Notes: generated by a model not told the origin, from the letters alone. DNA of 56,597 nucleotides from Methylotenera sp. (GCF_029945705.1 NZ_JAQSDC010000002.1:1-56597); one strand, 5' to 3'. Counted from the first letter of the stretch, positions 16,664 to 25,885 are shown. Numbers and translations: made by a program.

Positions 16664-16855
16664 ATGAAGAATGAAATGCTTAGCCAATTTGAGATTGATC
16701 ACCTAAATAAAGAAACGCCCCAAAATGTTGCCAGCAATCGAGTGGTCACGAGTGAGGTGTTATTTTCTGGCGCTCGTGAATTGGTCATTAAGCATGCGGG
16801 TGAAGACTATCGTTTGCGATTGACTAATCAAGGCAAGCTAATTTTAACTAAGTAG
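16664..16855 (+). CDS. hemP: Hemin uptake protein HemP
   Basis: A 63-residue HemP/HmuP family protein, recognised by the C-terminal signature GARELVIKHAGEDYRLRLTN followed by QGKLILTK. Members are Fur-linked and affect expression of heme/iron receptors in several proteobacteria; HmuP has been described as a co-activator. The N-terminal third is variable, as usual, and an internal ATG at 16676 is an alternative start. It lies just behind Fur box 2 and 36 bp before tonB, so it begins the main iron-uptake operon. No heme-degradation or hemin ABC genes are seen in the window. Confidence 0.92.
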   Translation: MKNEMLSQFEIDHLNKETPQNVASNRVVTSEVLFSGARELVIKHAGEDYRLRLTNQGKLILTK

Positions 16856-16891
16856 TTAGAGTGTGTTGCAATAGGAAATGAAAATCAAAAT

Positions 16892-17734
16892 ATGCAAACC
16901 TTAACCCTAGTAAGTAATAATGTAGATCGAGGCTTGAAATTTGAAGGTCTGGAATCTTCATATGATGAGCAGCGTAATCACCATCAAAATCAAGATGATG
17001 CAGGTAGTGTTTATGCCTGGAAAGTAAAGGGGTTAGCATCTGCTCACGCTGAGCATGCACGTCATGCTAAAAAATCAGCAAGCTCTTACGGAGTGTTGGC
17101 ATTGGTGGTGTGTGCTCACGTCATTGCGGTATTTGCGCTATTAAATGCCAAGGCGACTCATCCCGTCATTAAAGATTTACAGGTGCCGATGATGGTGAGC
17201 TTAGTGTCTAGTCCTGCGCCAGAGCCTGAAGTTGTACCTTTAATACCAACGCCGCCGCAGCCTGTGGTTAAGAAACAAAAACCAATTGCTAAAAAAGTGC
17301 AGCCAACTCCTACACCAGTAGAAGTGGTGCAAGAGGTTGCGCGACCTGTTGCGACAGAGGCGCCACCTACAGCAGCCACACCAGTAGTGGTAGCAAAGGC
17401 GCCTGAAGTGATAGAAACGCCACAACCCAAACCAGTCGCTGAGCCAGTAGTGGAGCCGCCTCGCTTTGGCGCAGCATATTTAAATAACCCTGCACCTGAT
17501 TACCCTAATATGGCTAGAAGGTTGGGGCAGCAAGGGCGTGTATTACTGAAAGTGCTGGTGGCTGAAAATGGTACGGCAGAAACTGTAGCGCTGGCAACAA
17601 GTAGTGGCTTTGAAAAGCTGGATCAGGCGGCGATAGAAGCGGTGAAAAAGTGGAGTTTTATTCCGGCTAAACGCAGCAATCAGCCAATAAGCGCGTATGT
17701 TTTGGTGCCAGTGAAATTTTCACTTAATAACTAG
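16892..17734 (+). CDS. tonB: TonB energy-transducing protein
   Basis: Couples the proton motive force harvested by ExbBD to outer-membrane receptors. Of 280 residues, ~66-86 form the single membrane helix (SYGVLALVVCAHVIAVFAL, with the conserved His). Residues ~100-190 are a Pro/Val/Lys/Glu-rich periplasmic spanner, and ~195-280 are the TonB C-terminal domain (PDYPNMARRLGQQGRVLLKV, EAVKKWSFIPAKR). The ~65-residue hydrophilic cytoplasmic N-terminus, rich in His, is unusual for TonB. The ribosome site is distant (AGGAA, ~14 nt), so the exact start is less certain, but no Met lies between it and the helix. exbB follows after 49 bp. Confidence 0.93.
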   Translation: MQTLTLVSNNVDRGLKFEGLESSYDEQRNHHQNQDDAGSVYAWKVKGLASAHAEHARHAKKSASSYGVLALVVCAHVIAVFALLNAKATHPVIKDLQVPMMVSLVSSPAPEPEVVPLIPTPPQPVVKKQKPIAKKVQPTPTPVEVVQEVARPVATEAPPTAATPVVVAKAPEVIETPQPKPVAEPVVEPPRFGAAYLNNPAPDYPNMARRLGQQGRVLLKVLVAENGTAETVALATSSGFEKLDQAAIEAVKKWSFIPAKRSNQPISAYVLVPVKFSLNN

Positions 17735-17783
17735 ATAAATGTAAATAAACAAAATTTAATCAAGATTTAAAAAGGAAACAAAA

Positions 17784-18527
17784 ATGCAAAACGGGTATGA
17801 ATTTAATAGCTTGGCGTTTATCACTGCAGGTGGTCCAGTATCTATCGGGGTGGCACTGATTTTGCTCGCAATGTCGGTGGCAAGTTGGTACTTAATCGTT
17901 TCAAAAAGCTTACAAGCATGGCGCGTACGTCAAGCATTTAAAGCCTATGCACAACATTTTTGGAGTGCGCCAAATCTGGCAGCTGCGATTAAGCAAAACA
18001 ATAAAACTGCGCTGGCTAACTTAGCAAAAAATGCAATTGCTGCAGCTGAACACTATAAAACACACGCATCAAAAAATAGTGAAAAAGTGGCACAAGATGA
18101 GTTTGTAGCACGTGCCTTGAATCGAAGTATTGCAGAAGAAAATACTAAGATGGAAAACGGTCTTAGCGTACTAGCATCTGTAGGCAGCGTGTCACCATTT
18201 GTGGGTTTATTCGGAACGGTCTGGGGCATCTACCATGCGCTTGCAAGTATTAGCCAGAGTGGTCAGGCAACGCTTGATAAAGTGGCTGGTCCTGTAGGTG
18301 AGGCGTTGATTATGACGGCTTTAGGTTTGGCGGTAGCCATACCTGCGGTGCTAGCATATAACGCTTTGGTGCGCAGTAATCGATTGCTAGCTGCTGAGCT
18401 TGAGGACTTTGGTTATACGTTACATACATTGCTTACAACAGGCGCAGTGATTAACGTTAATCATGAAGATGCAAAAGCAGCAGTAGAGACTAAAGAGCGC
18501 ACTCACATTGCAGGGGTACCGGCATGA
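17784..18527 (+). CDS. exbB: Biopolymer transport protein ExbB
   Basis: The pentameric proton-channel scaffold of the TonB motor, in the inner membrane. The 247-residue protein has three membrane helices: ~17-42 (PVSIGVALILLAMSVASWYL), ~131-153 (LASVGSVSPFVGLFGTVWGI, the family signature) and ~170-195 (ALIMTALGLAVAIPAVLAYN). The AGGAAA ribosome site is good. Its stop overlaps the exbD start (ATGA), which indicates translational coupling. It is paralogous to tolQ further along the window; the adjacency to tonB identifies this copy as exbB. Confidence 0.95.
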   Translation: MQNGYEFNSLAFITAGGPVSIGVALILLAMSVASWYLIVSKSLQAWRVRQAFKAYAQHFWSAPNLAAAIKQNNKTALANLAKNAIAAAEHYKTHASKNSEKVAQDEFVARALNRSIAEENTKMENGLSVLASVGSVSPFVGLFGTVWGIYHALASISQSGQATLDKVAGPVGEALIMTALGLAVAIPAVLAYNALVRSNRLLAAELEDFGYTLHTLLTTGAVINVNHEDAKAAVETKERTHIAGVPA

Positions 18528-18946
18528 TAGGTTCTGGAAATGGCGTAGGGTCTGCTTCTCATACTGTGCCAATGTCGGAAATCAACACCACACCTTTAGT
18601 GGATGTGATGTTGGTGCTTTTAGTTATCTTTATCATTACGGCGCCATTGCTAACGCATGCAGTGAAAATCGATTTGCCGCAAGCGAGCAGTCAGCCATTG
18701 CCTGAAAAACCTGAAGTGATTTCGGTAGCTATTGATGCCGAAGGCAAGATGTATTGGAATGATGCGCCTTTGGTGCAAGGGGAATTGAAAGCCAAGTTGC
18801 AAGGAATTGCAGACAAAAAACCACAGCCAGAATTAAACATTCGTGCAGATAAAGAAACGCGCTATCAAGTATTAGCTGAAGTAATGGCGGATGCGCAAAA
18901 TGCTGGCGTGACAAAACTAGGTTTTGTTAGTGAACCAAAAAACTAA
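18524..18946 (+). CDS. exbD: Biopolymer transport protein ExbD
   Basis: The dimeric ExbD subunit of the TonB motor. The 140-residue protein has one N-terminal membrane helix with the essential proton-carrying Asp in TTPLVDVMLVLLVIF, followed by a periplasmic domain (KIDLPQA, NIRADKETRYQVLAEVMADA, VTKLGFVSEP). The 4-nt overlap with exbB implies stoichiometric expression. A TonB-dependent receptor follows after 103 bp with no terminator visible. Confidence 0.95.
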   Translation: MIGSGNGVGSASHTVPMSEINTTPLVDVMLVLLVIFIITAPLLTHAVKIDLPQASSQPLPEKPEVISVAIDAEGKMYWNDAPLVQGELKAKLQGIADKKPQPELNIRADKETRYQVLAEVMADAQNAGVTKLGFVSEPKN

Positions 18947-19049
18947 TTCATTAGTTCGAACGTTCTTCATTTAGTAAAAAATAATTAATACACTCATTAG
19001 CCAGCCAGCAGTTCTGCAAGCCAGCCAAGTTTAACTTTAAGGGAAAATC

Positions 19050-21344
19050 ATGAAATCAAGAAAAATGCCTAGGCTGGCAATAAATGTCGCTGCACTTGCT
19101 ATCGCCTCAGTCTATCCGTTGGTCAGTCTGGCTGAAGATGCCGCAAGCAAAGAAAAAGCAGTTCCAACCACTGTCAATAAAGCGGAAAGTGCGCCAGCAG
19201 AACTTACTGAAGTGACGGTAAATGCTAAAGTCGAATCAAAAGCAGATGGCTATCAAGCGACTAAAACCCGCGTTGGCAAAGTACTACAAGATCCACATGA
19301 TATTCCTCAGGCAATTACTACTGTTACACGAAGCTTAATGGAAGATCAGCAAGTAAGCTCGTTACGTGATGCGCTACGAAATGTTTCAGGTTTAACTTTT
19401 AATGCCGCAGAAGGCGGTCGCGGTGGTGACAACTTTAATTTACGTGGTTTTTACACCTTTGGTGATATTTATCTCGATGGAGTGCGTGATACTGCTCAAT
19501 ATTATCGCGAGACTTTTAACTTAGAGCAGGTTGACGTATTGCGTGGTTCTGCAGCGATGCTGTTTGGTCGTGGTCAAGCTGGCGGTGTAATTAATCAAGT
19601 CACTAAGATGGCTGAGCTTCAAGATTCCAATTCAGTGACTGGTAGTTTAGGTAACATGGATTATCATCAAGTGACGGGTGATTTTAACAAAAAATTGGCT
19701 GAAACTACTGCAATTCGTATCAATGTGATGGATCGTTCAGAACAGACGTATCGCCAGAACCCAGCGACAGGGGATAGGCCAGAAAATGACCGTCAAGGCA
19801 TTGCATTAAGCTTGGGCACAGGGATTGGTACTAATAATGAGTTTTTCTTAAATCATGTTTATACTAAAACGCGTGATGTGCCAGATTACGGTATAAGTTT
19901 TGTAAATAAAACTCCAATCAATACTCCAGCATTGAATGATAAAACGTTTTGGGGTACTGCTAGAAATTTCGATGATAGTGAAACACAAATTACAACAGGG
20001 ATTTTTACACATAAGTTCACTGAAGATACGCAATTGCGTACACAAATTAGACACGCGGAATATGACCGTGGATACTGGGCGCAAACACCAAGAACAATAG
20101 CGCCTACAGCCACGGGCACTGGCGGTTCAAATGGCAATACAACAAGAACTTCAAATTATAAAACTGATACGATACAGACTGATTTCAGTACAAAATTTGA
20201 TATTTCTGGGATGAAAAATCAGTTTCTTGCAGGTTTAGAGTATTTAAAAGAAGACTCTCAAAGAAACTCATTGCAAGCCTTTAACGCACGAACAGGCGCC
20301 TCTTATGGCGCACTGAGCGGAGCTGCACTTAATACAGCTATTGCTACGGATGGTGTATTTTATGATAGAGATATTGCAAGTAGCACAGCCGTGCCTGCAA
20401 AATTCACTGCAGATAACTACGCACTATATATGCAAGATAGTATCGAATTTTTAAAAAACTGGGACTTACTAGTAGGTGTTAGACGTGATGAAATGCGTGC
20501 AGAATATTCAAGTACAACATCTCCTAAGTTAAATTATGGTGAAAATAGTTACCGCACAGGTTTGTCTTGGCATCAAACAGAGGATAGTCATTACTATGTA
20601 AGTTATAGTGACTCATTTAGTCCAACAGCCGATCTATACCAATTAACCGTAGCACCATTACCGCCTGAAAGAAGCAAAACAGTTGAAGTGGGCGCTAAAT
20701 GGTTATTTTTGGACGGTGACTTTTCTTTCAGGACGGCGTTGTATCGTACCACTAAGGATTGGGAGCGCAATACTGATCTAGAAGCCACTGCGGCAATTCT
20801 TACTAAAAAACGCCGTACAGATGGGTTGGAGTTTGAAGCTGCTGGCAATCTAACCGACAATTGGGACGTATTCGGTGGATTAGCATTTATGGATGCAAAA
20901 ATCCTTGAAGCTGCACAAAACATTAGTACTGGTGGAACTGGCCAAGGGCCTGTAGGGTCTATATACAGTGCTGACACAAGGTTCAATGGTCAACGCGCAC
21001 GTAACACGCCTAACATGACATTCAATATGTGGACAACTTATAAGATTGCTGGAAACTGGAAGATTGGTGGCGGCTTTGAATCTAAAGGCGAACGTTCTGG
21101 CTATCAACCATCAGCAGTTGATGGCAGCTCTAACTTTGTTAACGGTAGCTTTCAACCAAATATGCTACCAGGATACACCCGTTGGGATGCAATGGCGTCA
21201 TATGAAGCAAAAGCATGGGCTGTTCGTTTGAATGTAAAAAACTTGTTTGACAAAGTTTATTATGATTCTATCTATGATAATGGTGGTTTCTCAGTACCTG
21301 GTAATGGCAGACAAGCCATCATTACGACTGAGTATAAATTTTAA
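19050..21344 (+). CDS. TonB-dependent siderophore receptor (Fiu-like)
   Basis: A 764-residue outer-membrane receptor. A signal peptide (about 1-29, ending PLVSLAEDA) is followed by a TonB-box-like stretch (LTEVTVNAK), the plug domain (LQDPHDIPQAITTVTR, LRDALRNVSGLTFNAAEGG, FNLRGFYTFGDIYLDG, QVDVLRGSAAMLFGRGQAGG) and a ~600-residue beta barrel ending with the terminal aromatic signature (TTEYKF). The plug resembles catecholate receptors of the Fiu group, and the adjacent piuC/ybiX homolog repeats the fiu-ybiX pairing seen in enterobacteria. The ligand is probably a catecholate or related iron chelate; this is inference. No Fur box lies directly before it, so it likely depends on promoter P2. 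Confidence 0.92.
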   Translation: MKSRKMPRLAINVAALAIASVYPLVSLAEDAASKEKAVPTTVNKAESAPAELTEVTVNAKVESKADGYQATKTRVGKVLQDPHDIPQAITTVTRSLMEDQQVSSLRDALRNVSGLTFNAAEGGRGGDNFNLRGFYTFGDIYLDGVRDTAQYYRETFNLEQVDVLRGSAAMLFGRGQAGGVINQVTKMAELQDSNSVTGSLGNMDYHQVTGDFNKKLAETTAIRINVMDRSEQTYRQNPATGDRPENDRQGIALSLGTGIGTNNEFFLNHVYTKTRDVPDYGISFVNKTPINTPALNDKTFWGTARNFDDSETQITTGIFTHKFTEDTQLRTQIRHAEYDRGYWAQTPRTIAPTATGTGGSNGNTTRTSNYKTDTIQTDFSTKFDISGMKNQFLAGLEYLKEDSQRNSLQAFNARTGASYGALSGAALNTAIATDGVFYDRDIASSTAVPAKFTADNYALYMQDSIEFLKNWDLLVGVRRDEMRAEYSSTTSPKLNYGENSYRTGLSWHQTEDSHYYVSYSDSFSPTADLYQLTVAPLPPERSKTVEVGAKWLFLDGDFSFRTALYRTTKDWERNTDLEATAAILTKKRRTDGLEFEAAGNLTDNWDVFGGLAFMDAKILEAAQNISTGGTGQGPVGSIYSADTRFNGQRARNTPNMTFNMWTTYKIAGNWKIGGGFESKGERSGYQPSAVDGSSNFVNGSFQPNMLPGYTRWDAMASYEAKAWAVRLNVKNLFDKVYYDSIYDNGGFSVPGNGRQAIITTEYKF

Positions 21345-21369
21345 TCACCTTACGTTTTAGGATATAAAA

Positions 21370-22050
21370 ATGTTGTTGCGCGTACCTCAAGTATTAAATG
21401 CTGATGAACTTGCTAAGTTACAAGCCCTCATGGCTAAGGCCGAGTGGGCTGATGGTAAGGTCACAGCGGGTACGCAATCGGCACAGGTTAAACGTAATAT
21501 TCAGTTGCCAGAAACGTCACCAGATGCGGAGGCAGCTCGTGAGATAGTGCTTAGAGCATTAAGTCGTCATGCACTGTTTTTTTCTGCGGCTTTACCAAAA
21601 AAAATCTATCCGCCGTTGTTTAACCAATATCGTGTAGGCATGGATTTTGGTGCACATATTGATAATGCCGTACGTACCCATGCCATGACTGGCTTGCATG
21701 TGCGGACTGATATTTCTTGCACACTTTTTATTGCTGAGCCTGATAGCTATGAAGGCGGTGAGTTAGTCATAGAAGATACCTACGGACACCAAGCTGTTAA
21801 ATTACCAGCAGGTGATATGGTGCTTTATCCTGGCACCAGTTTGCATCATGTGCGCCCTGTCACAAGCGGGGCGCGCTTAGCATGCTTTTTCTGGGTGCAA
21901 AGTATGATACGGGATGACGCGCAAAGAACCTTGCTATTTGATATGGACGCGGCAATTGTAACGTTGCGCCAGCAAGTGGGTGATAACGCTGCTGTGATTA
22001 GGTTGACGGGTAATTATCATAATTTGATCCGTATGTGGGCCGATACTTAG
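21370..22050 (+). CDS. piuC: PKHD-type Fe(II)/2-oxoglutarate hydroxylase (PiuC/YbiX)
   Basis: A 226-residue Fe(II)- and 2-oxoglutarate-dependent dioxygenase of the PiuC/YbiX family, found with TonB siderophore receptors. The iron facial triad is visible as H-x-D in GAHIDNAV and a distal His in [22 protein letters not shown] and a later Arg ([12 protein letters not shown]) complete the double-stranded beta-helix. The conserved [15 protein letters not shown] segment is family-typical. It follows the receptor by 25 bp with an AGGA ribosome site. The true substrate is not established; hydroxylation of a siderophore or receptor-linked molecule is a hypothesis from context. Confidence 0.92.
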   Translation: MLLRVPQVLNADELAKLQALMAKAEWADGKVTAGTQSAQVKRNIQLPETSPDAEAAREIVLRALSRHALFFSAALPKKIYPPLFNQYRVGMDFGAHIDNAVRTHAMTGLHVRTDISCTLFIAEPDSYEGGELVIEDTYGHQAVKLPAGDMVLYPGTSLHHVRPVTSGARLACFFWVQSMIRDDAQRTLLFDMDAAIVTLRQQVGDNAAVIRLTGNYHNLIRMWADT

Positions 22051-22126
22051 AAGCCGGCTCGCTAGTCGCTAACTTGAAATCAAACTCTAAAATCAAACTG
22101 TTGAAATTTAACTCTAGGAAAAAATC

Positions 22127-22390
22127 ATGCGTTTTATATTTGCACTATTAAGCTTACTCCCACTGCAAGCATTGGCTTCTGCAGATTGCCCTGTATATCC
22201 AAAATCAGAATGGGCAGCTGAAGAAACCTTAAAAAAAGCCTTAACAGATGAAGGTTACACGATTAAAAAATTCAAAGTGGATGGCAATTGCTATGAAATG
22301 TACGGTAGAAATAAAGAAGGTAAAAAAGTAGAAATTTACTTTGATACAAAAACACTAGCCATCATTAAAGCAGAAGGCCTTAAAGACTAA
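22127..22390 (+). CDS. PepSY-domain periplasmic protein
   Basis: An 87-residue secreted protein. A signal peptide (MRFIFALLSLLPLQALASA) is followed by one PepSY-type module (EETLKKALTDEGYTIKKFK, NCYEMYGRNKEGKKVEIYFD, LAIIKAEG). Two Cys (DCPVYP and GNCYEMY) may form a disulfide in the periplasm. Such proteins often sit beside cytochrome b561-type membrane genes, as here, and are thought to modulate membrane redox partners, but the function is undefined. A TCTAGGAA ribosome site precedes the ATG. Likely the same transcript as piuC. Confidence 0.87.
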   Translation: MRFIFALLSLLPLQALASADCPVYPKSEWAAEETLKKALTDEGYTIKKFKVDGNCYEMYGRNKEGKKVEIYFDTKTLAIIKAEGLKD

Positions 22391-22410
22391 GCATTCATTT
22401 AGCTTGATTA

Positions 22411-22947
22411 ATGAGTATGAGCGAAACAAAACCGCAAGCCCTCATTTGGACGGCTTTTGTGCGGATTACGCATTGGCTGGTAGCGCTTTTTGTACTCGTT
22501 AATTTTTTTAATGAGTCAGGTTTTTGGCATCGGTTGATTGGGTACTTTTGTTTGGTGCTAGTGTTTGCAAGAATCAGCTATGGACTATGGCTAACTAAAG
22601 CCGCCTCGTCCAAGTTTTACATGCCGACTATTGCAAATATGAAGCACCATCTTAATGAAATACGCACACGAATATTTGCACCACATATTGGCCATAACCC
22701 ACTTGGGCAGCTAGCCGTTTATCTTATTTGGGCATTAATTGTAGCGTTAGCAATAACTGGTTGGTTAAGCCGCACAGATGCTTATTGGGGTGAAGATTGG
22801 CCTGTCGATTTACACCTGGTTTTGTCAAATGCTTTGCAGGGCTTGGTGATATTGCATATAGCCGCAGTGGTGTTGATGTCCAAACTGCAAAAGAAAAATC
22901 TTCTGAAACAAATGATTTCTTGCAAGTCGTCAGACACCACTCGCTAA
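22411..22947 (+). CDS. Cytochrome b561-family membrane protein
   Basis: A 178-residue, four-helix di-heme b-type cytochrome. Helices lie at about 20-40, 48-65, 102-122 and 142-160. His candidates for heme b include the first-helix VRITHWLVALFV, the RLIGYF loop region, KHHLNEIR and LHIAAVVLM. It starts 20 bp after the PepSY gene and ends the iron island. Together with PepSY it may form an inner-membrane electron-transfer module, for example for periplasmic ferric reduction; this is inference from context. An alternative ATG lies two codons downstream. Confidence 0.87.
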   Translation: MSMSETKPQALIWTAFVRITHWLVALFVLVNFFNESGFWHRLIGYFCLVLVFARISYGLWLTKAASSKFYMPTIANMKHHLNEIRTRIFAPHIGHNPLGQLAVYLIWALIVALAITGWLSRTDAYWGEDWPVDLHLVLSNALQGLVILHIAAVVLMSKLQKKNLLKQMISCKSSDTTR

Positions 22948-23011
22948 GCTACAGCGCAGTTGCAAGTGGTGTTGATGACAAGTTGTATTAATGGAACGAT
23001 TTAACTAAAAC

Positions 23012-23443
23012 TTAACCAGTAATATAGCTCTCAAGCTGTTTGATGAGCATTTGCTGATACTCAATGGTTTCTTTCACTAAATCACCAATCGATAGCATAC
23101 CAATAACTTTGTCACCGTCCATCACAGGTAAATGGCGAATATGCTTATCAGACATAATATTCATTGCAACCTCAACCGTATCGTTAGGCTTCACTGTGAG
23201 CACATTAGATGACATTACTTCACTAATAGGCGTAACTTTTGAAGACTTGCCTTTGAGAATGATTTCCCGCGCGTAATCACGTTCTGAGAAAATACCCGCG
23301 AGTTTGTCGCCATCAAGTACCACTAATGCACCTATTTTATATTCCGCCAGCACCACTAAAGCATCATAAACAGGGCGATGTGGAGCAATTGAAATAACGG
23401 TTTTATGTTTTTTAGTATCTAGTAATTGTTGTAATGTTTTCAT
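23012..23443 (-). CDS. Two-CBS-domain protein
   Basis: A 143-residue soluble protein made almost only of a tandem CBS pair (Bateman module): ~8-66 (VYDALVVLAEYKIGALVVLDG, GIFSERDYAREI) and ~75-132 (VEVAMNIMSDKHIRHLPVMDG, GMLSIGDLVKE). Such modules bind adenine nucleotides. No enzymatic domain is attached, so it probably acts as a stand-alone nucleotide sensor; no target is evident. It is convergent with the cytochrome b gene and divergent from the EamA transporter. Confidence 0.92.
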   Translation of the reverse strand: MKTLQQLLDTKKHKTVISIAPHRPVYDALVVLAEYKIGALVVLDGDKLAGIFSERDYAREIILKGKSSKVTPISEVMSSNVLTVKPNDTVEVAMNIMSDKHIRHLPVMDGDKVIGMLSIGDLVKETIEYQQMLIKQLESYITG

Positions 23444-23537
23444 GTTGTTCTCCTCACATTTAGTACTACCATAAAAATATACACCTTATAATGGCGTAAG
23501 CAAATTCAAAATCATCTAATTCTGCAAAAAAACATTC

Positions 23538-24473
23538 ATGCAATCAGAAATTGAAAGTAAGCAAGAGAAAAAGCTCGTTGTTAAAGCATTCTTAGCACTT
23601 TTTATACTCACTATTATTTGGGGGTATAACTGGGTGGTGATGAAGCAAGCGGTGCAGTTTGCTAGCCCTTTTCAGTTTGCGGCAATACGCACTTTCTTTG
23701 GTTCTATTGTTCTATTTATACTCATTTTTGTGACTAAAAGACCATTGGCGCTTAAAGAGTTTCCTACTATGTTAATACTCGGACTTTTGCAGTCCTGTGG
23801 CTTTACTGGCGTGCTGATTTGGGCGCTTGTAGAAGGTGGCGCAGGTAAAACTGCGGTATTAACCTATACCATGCCATTTTGGGTCATGCTATTTGCTTGG
23901 CCCATGTTGGGCGAGAAAATACAAGGCTGGCAATGGCTGGCGGTGTTGTTTGCACTATTTGGCATGGTGCTTATTTTTGATCCAATGCATATTAAGTCAG
24001 ATGGCTTTAGTATGTTTCTGGCAGTTTGTTCTGGTGTTTCTTGGGCTATTTCAGCCATTATTTCAAAGAAGCTGCATCAGCGTGCGCCTCATTTGGATTT
24101 GCTAAACCTTACTGCTTGGCCTATGTTTCTTGGCTCCATTCCTATTGTCGTGATTGCTTTTATTTTGCCAGCGCCGCCTATGCAGTGGACACCAACTTTT
24201 GTGTTTGCCGTGCTGTTTAATGTCTTGCTAAGTGGATGTTTGGCTTGGGTGTTGTGGTTATATGCGCTTCAACGTTTGCAAGCAGGCGTGGCAAGTATGG
24301 CCAGCATGCTGGCACCAGTGATTGGCGTGATAGGTGCATGGGTTCAACTAAATGAAGTGCCAAATACTTTTGAGTCAATAGGTATGGTATTTATTGCGCT
24401 ATCACTAGTGACTATTTCTGTTATCAGTATTAGCAAACGTACACAGATTGATCCTGCGCAAGGGCAAGAGTGA
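23538..24473 (+). CDS. EamA-family (DMT) transporter
   Basis: A 311-residue inner-membrane protein with ten hydrophobic helices in two EamA repeats: the first ~16-145 (TIIWGYNWVVMKQAV at its start, VLTYTMPFWVML in the middle), the second ~155-295 (VSWAISAIISKKL, ASMASMLAPVIGVIGAW). Members export metabolites such as amino acids or purines; no substrate can be read from the sequence. It stands alone with a gap of 94 bp upstream and 59 bp downstream to yebC. Two reverse-strand and frame-shifted frames inside it are shadows. Confidence 0.9.
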   Translation: MQSEIESKQEKKLVVKAFLALFILTIIWGYNWVVMKQAVQFASPFQFAAIRTFFGSIVLFILIFVTKRPLALKEFPTMLILGLLQSCGFTGVLIWALVEGGAGKTAVLTYTMPFWVMLFAWPMLGEKIQGWQWLAVLFALFGMVLIFDPMHIKSDGFSMFLAVCSGVSWAISAIISKKLHQRAPHLDLLNLTAWPMFLGSIPIVVIAFILPAPPMQWTPTFVFAVLFNVLLSGCLAWVLWLYALQRLQAGVASMASMLAPVIGVIGAWVQLNEVPNTFESIGMVFIALSLVTISVISISKRTQIDPAQGQE

Positions 24474-24532
24474 GTGGCAACGTAAGCTTGTGTTAAAATT
24501 GAATTATTTTTCAAGTATTAAGGGTTGGTAAT

Positions 24533-25258
24533 ATGGCTGGTCATAGTAAATGGGCAAATATTCAGCACCGCAAAGGTCGTCAAGACGCAAAACGCGGCAA
24601 AATTTTCACTAAAATCATTAAAGAAATTACCGTGGCTGCGCGTATGAGCGGTGGCGATGTAAACATGAACCCACGTTTACGTGCGGCTGTGGCAGAAGCT
24701 AAAGAAGAGAACATGCCAGCAGACAATATTATTCGTGCCATTAAAAAAGGTACGGGTGAGTTAGAAGGCGTGAACTACGAAGAGATTCGTTATGAAGGTT
24801 ACGGCATTAACGGAGCGGCGATTATTATTGATTGTTTAACCGACAACAAACAACGTGCGGTGATGGATGTACGACACGCACTAAGCAAACATGGCGGCAA
24901 TTTAGGTACAGACGGTAGCGTGGTATTTATGTTTAAACACTGCGGCAGTCTAATTTATGAGCCAGGTACCGATGAAGATAAAGTCATGGAGGTTGCGCTA
25001 GAAGCCGGCGCAGAAGATGTGGTGACGGATGAAGATGGCAGTATAGAAGTCATCACGCCACCAAATGATTTTATGGTGATTAAAGAGGCCATGGAAGCTG
25101 CGGGCTTAAAAGCTGTGATGGCAGAAGTCACGATGAAGCCGAATATGGAAACGGTGTTTACAGGTGATGATGCCGTGAAAATGCAAAAAATATTAGATGC
25201 CTTAGATGATTTAGATGATGTGCAGGACGTATATACCAGTGCTGTCATCGAAGAGTAA
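24533..25258 (+). CDS. yebC: YebC/PmpR-family protein
   Basis: A 241-residue YebC-family protein, recognised by the start [20 protein letters not shown], the middle [18 protein letters not shown] and the acidic C-terminal domain ([18 protein letters not shown]). The family was annotated as transcriptional regulators; more recent work links YebC proteins to translation of difficult motifs on the ribosome. The gene lies directly upstream of ruvC-ruvA, as in many bacteria. The gap to ruvC is 63 bp with no clear terminator. Confidence 0.96.
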   Translation: MAGHSKWANIQHRKGRQDAKRGKIFTKIIKEITVAARMSGGDVNMNPRLRAAVAEAKEENMPADNIIRAIKKGTGELEGVNYEEIRYEGYGINGAAIIIDCLTDNKQRAVMDVRHALSKHGGNLGTDGSVVFMFKHCGSLIYEPGTDEDKVMEVALEAGAEDVVTDEDGSIEVITPPNDFMVIKEAMEAAGLKAVMAEVTMKPNMETVFTGDDAVKMQKILDALDDLDDVQDVYTSAVIEE

Positions 25259-25321
25259 ACAAGTGAATCACTTAATGTCTTTTTTCGTTCATGCCTTTTC
25301 TAGTATCACGCGATTGATTTT

Positions 25322-25885
25322 TTGAGTAATGTCAGAATCTTAGGCATAGACCCTGGCCTGCGCTTAACAGGCTTTGGGGTTATTGAAAAAGTGGGTGAGA
25401 AAATCACCTACATCTCAAGCGGCACCATTAAAACTGCTAGTGGTAAAAAGAATAAAGTAGAAGGCGAAGATGACAGGGAAGAGCTGCCAGCTCGCTTGAA
25501 GATCATTTTAGATGGTTTGTTTGAGGTGATTGATACCTATCAGCCTAACCAAGTGGCCATTGAAAAAGTGTTTGTGAATATCAATCCGCAATCCACTTTG
25601 TTATTAGGTCAAGCCCGTGGCGCAGCTATAAGTGCGGCCGTCATCAGAAATCTTGTTGTAGCCGAATATACGGCGCTACAAGTCAAACAAGCCGTGGTCG
25701 GCAATGGCCATGCGCAAAAAGAGCAAGTGCAAGAAATGGTCAAACGCTTACTCAACTTACCCGCAACCCCTAAACCAGATTCAGCCGACGCTTTGGCTTG
25801 CGCAATTTGCCATGCACATGGCGGACAAGGTTTGGGAAAACTAGCTACCGCTGGGTACCGAGTGCGCGGCGGAAGGTTGGTTTGA
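25322..25885 (+). CDS. ruvC: Holliday junction resolvase RuvC
   Basis: Cleaves Holliday junctions after RuvAB migration. The 187-residue protein keeps the catalytic acids: Asp in ILGIDPG (about residue 9), Glu in AIEKVFVN, and the C-terminal [17 protein letters not shown]. The only plausible start is TTG at 25322, as an in-frame TAG lies at 25301 and no ATG/GTG occurs between; no strong ribosome site is visible. An insertion of charged residues ([13 protein letters not shown], about 44-56) makes it slightly longer than the E. coli protein. ruvA follows after 73 bp. Confidence 0.95.
   Translation: MSNVRILGIDPGLRLTGFGVIEKVGEKITYISSGTIKTASGKKNKVEGEDDREELPARLKIILDGLFEVIDTYQPNQVAIEKVFVNINPQSTLLLGQARGAAISAAVIRNLVVAEYTALQVKQAVVGNGHAQKEQVQEMVKRLLNLPATPKPDSADALACAICHAHGGQGLGKLATAGYRVRGGRLV

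Noticed and set aside
16958-17430. Open frames on the minus strand inside tonB
   Set aside because: Gly/Thr/Cys-rich translations are the complement of the Pro/Val/Glu-rich TonB spanner and are not independent genes.
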